Positions 1-5,618 of a stretch of DNA of 5,947 bases are shown here, piece by piece. Below the pieces are notes generated by a model that was not told where the DNA came from, did not search any database, and saw only the letters and a list, made by a program, of their open reading frames with translations. The translations under genes were made by a program, and so were the position numbers. This DNA comes from Flavobacteriaceae bacterium (GTDB lineage: Bacteria > Bacteroidota > Bacteroidia > Flavobacteriales > Flavobacteriaceae): contig JABHGH010000147.1 of assembly GCA_018672145.1 (NCBI GenBank), positions 1 through 5,947 on the forward strand, given 5' to 3'. Within the stretch, counting starts at the first letter, position 1, and every line of letters begins with the position of its first letter.

Positions 1-496
1 ACTTCTACTTATTGTTGTCTTGTTCGCCGATTGCAAGTTTTACTCTTTTACTGGCGCATCTATCCCTGAAAATGCCGAAACTGTCCAAGTCAATTTGTTT
101 GTTAACAATGCTGCAAACTCAATTGGCTCAACTTTTGAGTCAGGTTTAGATCGCGATTTCACCAACGCAATGCAAGAAGTTTTATTAAATCAAACAAATC
201 TACAACTGGCAGGTATAAACGGTGACTTGATATACGAGGGAGAAATTGAAGAATACCGTGTTACGCCCACTACAGCGACAGCGCAGCAAACCGCTGCACA
301 AAATAGATTGACAATAACAATTAATATTCGTTACATTAACACAAATAATGAGGACGATAATTTTGAAAAACGATTTTCTCATTTTTTCGATTTTCCTGAC
401 ACCTCACAACTTCAGAGCATAAAAGCAGAAGCCCATGAAGAGATTTTTGAACGAATCACACAAGACGTGTTTAACGAATCGCTAGCGAAATGGTAG
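1..496 (+). CDS. lptE: LptE family lipoprotein (LPS assembly), 5' end missing
   Basis: LptE is an outer-membrane lipoprotein that plugs the LptD barrel and helps place lipopolysaccharide in the outer leaflet. The reading frame is open to the left edge: codons from base 2 encode a hydrophobic run (LLLIVVLFAD) followed by Cys at 32-34, which reads as the end of a lipoprotein signal peptide. The true start is therefore upstream, and the in-frame TTG at 20 lies inside the signal peptide. After the Cys comes YSFTGASIP, typical of the Bacteroidota LptE family, and the C-terminus (EIFERITQDVFNESLAKW) also fits it. The mature part is about 154 residues, a normal length. Asp immediately before the Cys is unusual for a lipobox. 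The stop overlaps the next gene's start by 7 bases, which suggests translational coupling. The family call is from recalled motifs; the function is inferred from the family. Confidence 0.87.
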   Translation, partial: LLLIVVLFADCKFYSFTGASIPENAETVQVNLFVNNAANSIGSTFESGLDRDFTNAMQEVLLNQTNLQLAGINGDLIYEGEIEEYRVTPTTATAQQTAAQNRLTITINIRYINTNNEDDNFEKRFSHFFDFPDTSQLQSIKAEAHEEIFERITQDVFNESLAKW

Positions 497-1110
497 CAAA
501 TCGTTCTACAATAAGTCAAGTAAAAAACATGGCGAAAGCATCGCCAGAAGCTGCCTTAAAAAAAGTTGAGGCCCTGATAAAAAATTATCCTTACTTTTTA
601 GCAGTTCGTGTGATAGAACTCGATATTCTTAAGCAGTTGAACCACAAAAGCTATAAAAAGGCACTTCGCAATTGTGCCCTACAAACGAGCCACAGGAGTG
701 TGCTATATGAACACTTACATAATCTGTCAAAGCAGGGTTCAGAAGTTAAAAAAATCTTATCCCATCCTTCAGAAGAAAACATACATTCTTTTTTGCATTG
801 GCTAGAACTCGTTGACGAGGCGACTGCAGAAAGGGTCCCATCAAAATTCGATTGGATTGATGATTTTTTAGCACAGAACCCTAAAATCTCTTCTCAAGGT
901 TCAAAGGCAAAAAAAGAAGATTTGACCAAAAAACAGAATTTGGCAACAAACGAAATCATGACAGAAACACTAGCGCATTTATATTGGAAACAAAAAAAGT
1001 ATGCCGAAGCCAAAAGTGCGTTTAAAATCCTGTCTTTGAAATATCCAGAAAAAAGTGGTTTATTTGCAGACCAAATTAAACAAATAGAATCCGAATTATC
1101 TGGTAAATAA
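490..1110 (+). CDS. TPR-like cytoplasmic protein of unknown function, conserved in Bacteroidota
   Basis: This 206-residue protein is lysine-rich and has no signal peptide or membrane segment, so it is probably cytoplasmic. Residues about 157-195 (MTETLAHLYWKQKKYAEAK, then SAFKILSLKYPEKSGLFADQ) look like one tetratricopeptide helix pair followed by a capping helix. The N-terminal half (residues 1-120) is helical and may hold further degenerate repeats (for example SPEAALKKVEALIKNYPYF). The segment WIDDFLAQNPKI near residue 122 is another block I recall from flavobacterial homologues that sit between lptE and secG. Its ATG (490) overlaps the lptE stop, and secG follows after 4 bases, so it is probably co-transcribed with both. 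TPRs usually bind proteins, and the context hints at an envelope-related role, but no function is established from the sequence. Confidence 0.85.
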   Translation: MVANRSTISQVKNMAKASPEAALKKVEALIKNYPYFLAVRVIELDILKQLNHKSYKKALRNCALQTSHRSVLYEHLHNLSKQGSEVKKILSHPSEENIHSFLHWLELVDEATAERVPSKFDWIDDFLAQNPKISSQGSKAKKEDLTKKQNLATNEIMTETLAHLYWKQKKYAEAKSAFKILSLKYPEKSGLFADQIKQIESELSGK

Positions 1111-1114
1111 CAAT

Positions 1115-1462
1115 ATGAGTACTTTTTCAATTTTTATCACCCTAATCATCATAGTATCATTTTTATTGGTTTTAGTTATTATGGTACAAAATCCAAAAGG
1201 AGGTGGTCTTTCCTCTTCGTTTGGTGGTGGTGGGCAGCAAATGGGTGGTGTTCAAAAAACAACTGACTTTTTGGATCGTAGCACATGGGCACTGGCTACA
1301 CTGTTACTACTGCTAATTTTATTGTCCAATTCTATGATTTCTCGACCTGGAACTCTTGAAGATTCAAGCTTGTTGAACAACGAAGAAATAGAAACAATTA
1401 TTCCTGAGGAAATTCCTGAAGAATTGCCTGAAGTTCTTCCAGAAGATCTGCCTGTACAGTAA
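1115..1462 (+). CDS. secG: Preprotein translocase subunit SecG
   Basis: SecG is the small auxiliary subunit of the SecYEG channel in the inner membrane and stimulates SecA-driven export. The 115-residue product has the family layout: transmembrane helix 1 at about residues 4-24, the motif QNPKGGGL at 25-32, a Gly-rich loop (FGGGGQQMGG, 36-45), TTDFLDRSTW at 49-58, and transmembrane helix 2 at about 59-74. After helix 2 there is a 40-residue acidic tail ending in four PE-x-[IL] repeats (97-112), which the minimal SecG of other phyla lacks. ATG 1115 is preceded by A/T-rich sequence without a Shine-Dalgarno. It lies 4 bases after the TPR-like gene, so it is probably the last gene of the lptE transcript. 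No hairpin terminator is visible after it, so read-through into groES is possible. Confidence 0.95.
   Translation: MSTFSIFITLIIIVSFLLVLVIMVQNPKGGGLSSSFGGGGQQMGGVQKTTDFLDRSTWALATLLLLLILLSNSMISRPGTLEDSSLLNNEEIETIIPEEIPEELPEVLPEDLPVQ
1403..1450 (+). repeat. Four degenerate 12-base tandem units encoding PE-x-[IL] repeats in the SecG tail
   Basis: The four in-frame units encode PEEI, PEEL, PEVL and PEDL, and PVQ follows before the stop. The DNA units share a cctgaagaa-like core (cctgaggaaatt, cctgaagaattg, cctgaagttctt, ccagaagatctg). The pattern suggests duplication of a 12-base unit followed by drift. It lies wholly within the secG coding sequence. Confidence 0.8.
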
Positions 1463-1470
1463 TCACCCAC

Positions 1471-1505
1471 TGTCAATACCTTCATAAAGTAATGTCATAA
1501 TGTCA
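1471..1505 (+). promoter_or_regulatory. Cluster of TGTCA words upstream of groESL, possible regulator-binding region
   Basis: TGTCA occurs at 1471-1475, 1493-1497 and 1501-1505. The last two are part of a perfect 8-base tandem repeat, TAATGTCA at 1490-1497 and 1498-1505. The cluster lies 75-109 bases before the groES start and upstream of a sigma-54-like element, where an activator or heat-shock regulator could bind. The repeats are directly visible; a regulatory role is inferred, and no known regulator is identified. Confidence 0.4.
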
Positions 1506-1539
1506 TCTGTTGGCAGTTGAATACACAAAAAATTTGCTG

Positions 1540-1555
1540 TGGCACGATTCATGTT
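1540..1555 (+). promoter_or_regulatory. Candidate sigma-54 (-24/-12-like) promoter of groESL
   Basis: TGGCACG at 1540-1546 matches the consensus -24 half of RpoN promoters (TGGCACG-N4-TTGCW) in all seven positions. At the correct spacing the -12 half reads ATGTT (1551-1555), keeping the central TG but not the C. Transcription would begin near 1566, leaving a leader of about 14 bases before ATG 1580. A competing candidate is the housekeeping type: AAAATTTG at 1529-1536 matches TAnnTTTG except for its first base, with a TTG at 1510-1512 at a slightly short 16-base spacing. Either could drive groESL. No CIRCE inverted repeat (TTAGCACTC-N9-GAGTGCTAA) is visible. Confidence 0.4.
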
Positions 1556-1579
1556 TTGTTTTTTAAAAATTAATTATAG

Positions 1580-1858
1580 ATGAGTAAATTAAATATTAAA
1601 CCCTTAGCTGATCGTGTGGTCGTAACACCCCTTGAAGCTGAAACAAAAACTGCATCAGGTATTATCATTCCCGATTCTGCAAAAGAAAAGCCTCAAAAAG
1701 GAACTATAGTCGCTGTCGGACCTGGTACCAAAGACGACCCAATTACTGTTCAAGTTGGAGATACTGTTCTTTATGGAAAATATTCTGGAACTGAACTCAA
1801 ACTTGATGGTGGAGATTATTTAATTATGCGCGAAAGCGATATTCTTGCAATTGTTTAA
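1580..1858 (+). CDS. groES: Co-chaperonin GroES (Cpn10)
   Basis: GroES is the heptameric lid of the GroEL folding chamber in the cytoplasm. The 92-residue product is close to the usual 95-97. IKPLADRVVV (residues 6-15) begins the beta-barrel core. The mobile loop (about 17-34) carries the hydrophobic tripeptide I28-I29-I30 before Pro31 that contacts the GroEL apical domain. VGDTVLYGKYSGTE and the C-terminal LIMRESDILAIV are standard for the family. ATG 1580 is the natural start because the N-terminus aligns with known GroES; the upstream bases are A/T-rich with no Shine-Dalgarno. groEL starts 12 bases after the stop, so the two form the usual bicistronic operon, preceded by a 117-base gap containing the promoter candidates. 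Confidence 0.98.
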   Translation: MSKLNIKPLADRVVVTPLEAETKTASGIIIPDSAKEKPQKGTIVAVGPGTKDDPITVQVGDTVLYGKYSGTELKLDGGDYLIMRESDILAIV

Positions 1859-1870
1859 AATAAAATAAAA

Positions 1871-3502
1871 ATGGCAAAAGATATTCAATTTGATGTACAA
1901 GCCCGTGAAGGTCTCAAAAGAGGCGTTGACGCATTGGCAAATGCTGTAAAAGTGACTTTAGGACCTAAAGGAAGAAATGTAATTATTGACAAGTCTTTTG
2001 GTGGCCCTCAAGTGACCAAAGATGGCGTTACTGTAGCAAAAGAAATTGAGCTAGAGGATGCACTCGAGAATATGGGTGCGCAAATGGTGAAAGAAGTAGC
2101 TTCAAAAACAAATGACCTTGCTGGTGACGGAACAACAACCGCTACAATTCTTGCGCAAGCAATTGTTCGTGAGGGATTGAAAAATGTCGCTGCTGGGGCC
2201 AACCCAATGGATTTAAAACGTGGGGTTGATAAAGCTGTTGAAGCAATCGTTGCAAACCTAAACAAACAAGCTGTACAGGTTGGTAACTCATCCGAAAAGA
2301 TCAAACAAGTTGCTTCGATTTCCGCGAACAACGATGAAGCGATTGGGGCACTCATTACAAAAGCTTTTGAAAAAGTCGGAAAAGAAGGCGTTATAACTGT
2401 CGAAGAAGCAAAAGGAACAGATACCTATGTAGATGTTGTTGAAGGAATGCAGTTTGACCGTGGTTATCTCTCTCCTTATTTTGTGACTGACTCTGAAAAA
2501 ATGGAAGCTGACCTAGAAAGCCCATATATTCTTCTCTATGACAAAAAAATCTCCACGATGAAAGACTTGCTTCCTGTTCTTGAGCCTGTTGCTCAGTCTG
2601 GAAAGCCACTCATCGTAGTTGCTGAAGATGTTGATGGAGAGGCATTAGCCACTCTAGTTGTCAACAAACTCCGAGGTACTTTGAAAATTGCAGCTGTAAA
2701 AGCACCTGGCTTTGGTGATCGTCGAAAAGCTATGCTAGAAGACATTGCTATCCTCACTGGAGGAACTGTAATATCTGAAGAGCGTGGGTTCACACTGGAA
2801 AATACTACCATCGAAATGTTGGGGACAGCCGAAAAAGTGACCATAGACAAAGACAACACAACAATCGTAAATGGTGCGGGAGACAGTGAAAACATTAAAG
2901 CACGTGTAAACCAAATAAAAGCACAGATCGAATCAACGACCTCTGATTACGATAAAGAGAAACTACAAGAACGCCTCGCCAAGTTGGCTGGCGGTGTTGC
3001 TGTTCTCTACGTTGGAGCAGCATCTGAAGTTGAAATGAAAGAAAAGAAAGATCGTGTTGATGATGCGTTACATGCCACACGTGCTGCCGTTGAAGAAGGT
3101 ATCGTTTCAGGTGGTGGTGTTGCATTACTGAATGCACGTAAAGTAATCGATAAAATCAAAACAGAAAATGCTGACGAAGCTACGGGTAGTCAAATTGTGT
3201 TTAACGCAGTTGAAGCGCCGTTGCGAACTATCGTGACAAACGCTGGTGGCGAAGGCTCTGTAGTTGTTTCTAAAGTCGAAGAGGGTGATGCCAATTTTGG
3301 ATATGATGCCAAATCTGAAACTTATGTCGATATGCAAGAAGCTGGAATCATTGATCCAAAAAAGGTTACTCGTGTAGCCCTGGAAAATGCAGCTTCTGTA
3401 GCAGGTATGGTACTCACAACGGAGTGCGCACTTGTAGATATAAAAGAAGACACCCCTGCTGCAGCTCCCCCAATGGGAGGTGGTATGCCAGGAATGATGT
3501 AA
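1871..3502 (+). CDS. groEL: Chaperonin GroEL (Cpn60)
   Basis: GroEL forms the double-ring cytoplasmic chamber that folds proteins with ATP and GroES. The 543-residue length is typical. Visible ATPase features are LGPKGRNV (30-37), Asp51 in TKDGVTVAKE, Asp86 in GDGTTTAT (E. coli Asp87), and Asp398 in RVDDALHATRAAVEEG, the residue needed for ATP hydrolysis, followed by SGGGVAL. The equatorial domain is about residues 1-135 and 410-525, with intermediate segments flanking the apical domain (about 190-375, including GYLSPYFVTD, and AVKAPGFGDRRKAMLEDIA). The tail ends in the Gly/Met-rich MGGGMPGMM. No catalytic residue is missing and no frameshift is seen. The start lies 12 A/T-rich bases after groES without a Shine-Dalgarno. 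The gene is closed by the hairpin terminator at 3512-3538. Confidence 0.99.
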   Translation: MAKDIQFDVQAREGLKRGVDALANAVKVTLGPKGRNVIIDKSFGGPQVTKDGVTVAKEIELEDALENMGAQMVKEVASKTNDLAGDGTTTATILAQAIVREGLKNVAAGANPMDLKRGVDKAVEAIVANLNKQAVQVGNSSEKIKQVASISANNDEAIGALITKAFEKVGKEGVITVEEAKGTDTYVDVVEGMQFDRGYLSPYFVTDSEKMEADLESPYILLYDKKISTMKDLLPVLEPVAQSGKPLIVVAEDVDGEALATLVVNKLRGTLKIAAVKAPGFGDRRKAMLEDIAILTGGTVISEERGFTLENTTIEMLGTAEKVTIDKDNTTIVNGAGDSENIKARVNQIKAQIESTTSDYDKEKLQERLAKLAGGVAVLYVGAASEVEMKEKKDRVDDALHATRAAVEEGIVSGGGVALLNARKVIDKIKTENADEATGSQIVFNAVEAPLRTIVTNAGGEGSVVVSKVEEGDANFGYDAKSETYVDMQEAGIIDPKKVTRVALENAASVAGMVLTTECALVDIKEDTPAAAPPMGGGMPGMM

Positions 3503-3511
3503 ATTAAATCT

Positions 3512-3538
3512 CTGCCCCTCACGGGGCAGTTTTTTTTT
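3512..3538 (+). terminator. Rho-independent terminator of groESL
   Basis: A perfect 7-base-pair stem, CTGCCCC (3512-3518) with GGGGCAG (3523-3529), closes a 4-base TCAC loop and is followed directly by nine T residues (3530-3538). It starts 10 bases after the groEL stop. The T-run ends only 3 bases before the start codon of the next gene, so that gene must either be read through or start from a promoter inside groEL or the hairpin. Confidence 0.93.
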
Positions 3539-3541
3539 ATT

Positions 3542-3997
3542 ATGGCACACGCCCATTTATTAAAGCAAATAGAGACTGTGCTTAAAGCCTCATCCGATCA
3601 GGAGAAAGGGTTGCATTTTATTTGCCAATTGCTACATGACAATCTCGACAACTTTGATTGGGTGGGCTACTACCTACACAGTCACAACAAAAAAGAATTG
3701 GTTTTAAAAACCTATGTTGGCGATCCCACAGACCACACTCATATACCATTTGGAAAAGGAATTTGCGGACAGGTTGCGCTGAGCAATGAGAGTTTTATCG
3801 TCGATGATGTGACCACCCAAGACAATTATATTTCTTGTAGCATCAATGTGAAATCCGAAATTGTAGTCCCTTTATTTATCAATGGTCAGAATAAAGGTCA
3901 AATCGATATTGACTCAAACAAAGCAAAGGCTTTTACTGACCAAGATGCCGATTTTTTAACCAAGGTAAATCGCCTTGTTGCCCTCTATTTATTTTAG
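3542..3997 (+). CDS. GAF-domain protein, probable free methionine-(R)-sulfoxide reductase
   Basis: The 151-residue single GAF domain resembles the free Met-(R)-SO reductases (E. coli YebR/MsrC), cytoplasmic enzymes that repair oxidised free methionine using thioredoxin. FGKGICGQVA (70-79) and YISCSINVKSEIVVPL (96-111) are the family blocks. Cys75 and Cys99 are 24 residues apart, as are the second and third conserved Cys of the family, and Cys99 matches the catalytic one. Glu106, Asp122 and Asp124 (GQIDIDS) stand at the spacing of the substrate-binding acids. The first conserved Cys, ten residues before Cys75, is His65 here, so a disulfide would have to use Cys75. ATG 3542 is the only Met in the protein, and it begins just after the groEL terminator. 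The family is clear; activity on methionine sulfoxide is inferred, and a pure ligand-sensing GAF role remains possible. Confidence 0.85.
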   Translation: MAHAHLLKQIETVLKASSDQEKGLHFICQLLHDNLDNFDWVGYYLHSHNKKELVLKTYVGDPTDHTHIPFGKGICGQVALSNESFIVDDVTTQDNYISCSINVKSEIVVPLFINGQNKGQIDIDSNKAKAFTDQDADFLTKVNRLVALYLF

Positions 3998-4033
3998 TCA
4001 GTAAACATAGACTCATTTACGCTTGAAAATTGC

Positions 4034-4041
4034 TATTTTTG
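4034..4041 (+). promoter_or_regulatory. Bacteroidota-type -7 promoter box before purH
   Basis: TATTTTTG is a perfect match to the TAnnTTTG -7 consensus used by the Bacteroidota housekeeping sigma factor. It lies 17 bases before ATG 4059, so transcription would start near 4048 with a short leader of about 11 bases. No clear TTG -33 element is found at the expected 17-23 base spacing, so the call rests on the -7 box and its position. Confidence 0.55.
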
Positions 4042-4058
4042 CACACTATTCAGCGTCT

Positions 4059-5585
4059 ATGGAAAATACAATCCACATAAAATCTGCCTTAATCTCTGTT
4101 TTTGATAAAAATGGATTAGACCCTATTGCCGAAAAATTACATGCTCTTGGCGTAAAAATATATTCTACTGGCGGGACTGCAGACCATATTGAGTCCTTGG
4201 GAATTGAGGTAATACGTGTTGAATCCATAACCGATTACCCTTCCATATTGAGTGGACGCGTAAAAACACTACACCCCAAAGTATTTGGTGGGATTTTAAA
4301 CCGACGAAGCAACGATAATGACCAAAAGGAACTTCAAAATTATGAGATTCCATCCATTGACTTAGTGATTGTTGACTTATATCCTTTTGAGGAAACAGTG
4401 GCATCTGGAGGTACGGAGCAAGAAATTATCGAAAAGATTGACATTGGAGGCATTGCCCTCATTCGAGCAGCAGCAAAAAATTATACAGATGTTGTTTGTG
4501 TCGCATCGAAATCTGAATACAAACTTTTACTATCCCTATTAAAAGATCAAAATGGAGTGTTTTCGATTGAGCAAAGAAAGTATTTTGCAAAACATTCATT
4601 TAATATTTCCTCACATTACGACAGTGCCATTTTTAATTACTTTGATGATGATTCTTCAGCTCTGAAATTGAGTGTGCAAAAAGGACATCAATTGAGGTAT
4701 GGTGAGAATCCACACCAAGAAGGTTTTTTCTTCGGTGACTTAGAACAGCTTTTTGATAAGCTAAATGGCAAAGAGCTCTCCTATAATAACTTACTGGACA
4801 TCGATGCTGCAATTAATCTTATGGAGTCTTATGAGGGAGGAAGGCCAACCTTTGCAATTCTAAAGCACAATAATGCTTGCGGCTTAGCAACAAGAGAAAA
4901 GTTAAGTGAAGCGTATGCTGCTGCTCTAGCTGGTGATCCGATTTCTGCCTTTGGCGGAGTTCTTATCACCAACCGTCCAATCGATTTAGAAACTGCACGA
5001 CAAATTCACGAATTGTTTTGTGAAGTTGTCATTGCACCAGGATTTGATGAAAAAGCATTGACCCTACTTAAGAATAAAAAAAATCGCATCTTATTGATGC
5101 AAAAAACCAGTACACATAACGTGAAGTTGATCAGAAGTTGCTTAAACGGATATCTCGTGCAAGATAAAGATCAGGTTAACGACAATGAAAAGATGTTGCA
5201 AGTCGCAACATCGAGACAACCCACCGCAGATGAAATCGAAGATTTATTATTTGCTTCCAACATCTGTAAAAACACAAAGTCAAATACAATCGTTTTGGCA
5301 AAAGGTCTTCAGTTGTTGGCGTCTGGCACAGGACAAACATCTCGTGTTGACGCCTTAAAACAAGCCATTAAAAAAGCAGAGACATTTGGTTTTGATTTGG
5401 ACGGTGCGGTCATGGCTAGTGATGCTTTTTTTCCTTTCCCTGATTGTGTGGAAATTGCTCACAAAGCAGGAATCAAAGCTGTCATCCAACCAGGTGGCTC
5501 AATTAAAGATCAACTCAGTATTGACTATTGTAAATCAAATGAGATTGCAATGTTGATGACAGGGGTGCGTCATTTCAAACATTAA
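4059..5585 (+). CDS. purH: Bifunctional AICAR formyltransferase / IMP cyclohydrolase PurH
   Basis: PurH carries out the last two steps of de novo purine synthesis: formylation of AICAR with 10-formyl-THF, then cyclisation to IMP. With ATG 4059 the protein has 508 residues, normal for flavobacteria. The N-terminal cyclohydrolase (MGS-like) domain, about 1-195, shows ALISVFDK (10-17), YSTGGTADHI (35-44), SGRVKTLHPKVFGG (65-78, with Lys69) and DLYPFEETV. The transformylase domain follows, with RYGENPHQ (from Arg213), the catalytic-pair motif KHNNACG (Lys269-His270), SAFGGVL, GQTSRVDA, SDAFFPFPD (from 454) and the C-terminal TGVRHFKH. The frame also opens at TTG 4023, but the 12 extra residues have no family counterpart and span the predicted promoter, so the ATG is preferred. 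It follows the GAF gene by 61 bases, and mreB starts 33 bases after it. Confidence 0.97.
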   Translation: MENTIHIKSALISVFDKNGLDPIAEKLHALGVKIYSTGGTADHIESLGIEVIRVESITDYPSILSGRVKTLHPKVFGGILNRRSNDNDQKELQNYEIPSIDLVIVDLYPFEETVASGGTEQEIIEKIDIGGIALIRAAAKNYTDVVCVASKSEYKLLLSLLKDQNGVFSIEQRKYFAKHSFNISSHYDSAIFNYFDDDSSALKLSVQKGHQLRYGENPHQEGFFFGDLEQLFDKLNGKELSYNNLLDIDAAINLMESYEGGRPTFAILKHNNACGLATREKLSEAYAAALAGDPISAFGGVLITNRPIDLETARQIHELFCEVVIAPGFDEKALTLLKNKKNRILLMQKTSTHNVKLIRSCLNGYLVQDKDQVNDNEKMLQVATSRQPTADEIEDLLFASNICKNTKSNTIVLAKGLQLLASGTGQTSRVDALKQAIKKAETFGFDLDGAVMASDAFFPFPDCVEIAHKAGIKAVIQPGGSIKDQLSIDYCKSNEIAMLMTGVRHFKH

Positions 5586-5618
5586 TTCGTATAATTACAC
5601 TTTAAAAGTCAGTTTATT

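Noticed and set aside
20..22. TTG at 20 as the start of LptE
   Set aside because: It falls within the hydrophobic signal peptide, and the frame is open to base 1; the real start is outside the window.
1452..1459. CTGTACAG palindrome at the secG stop codon as a terminator or operator
   Set aside because: It is only 8 bases, has no loop or T-run, and is explained by the coding sequence for the last SecG residues.
1252..1485. Minus-strand open frame with Ser/Gly repeats opposite secG
   Set aside because: Its SSGI-like repeats are simply the complement of the PE-x-[IL] repeat units in secG; there is no independent coding evidence.
2008..3556. Several minus-strand open frames opposite groEL, the longest about 143 codons
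   Set aside because: All are antisense to a strongly conserved gene, have no recognisable domains, and one crosses the terminator; they are shadow frames.
3996..4013. AGTC...GACT short inverted repeat between the GAF gene and purH
   Set aside because: The stem is only 4 base pairs with no T-run; too weak for a terminator or operator.
4046..4404. Minus-strand open frames opposite the start of purH
   Set aside because: They are antisense to conserved PurH motifs and show no family resemblance.
5590..5595. TATAAT before mreB as a -10 promoter box
   Set aside because: Bacteroidota use TAnnTTTG rather than TATAAT, no -33 TTG is appropriately spaced, and A/T-rich gaps give such matches by chance.
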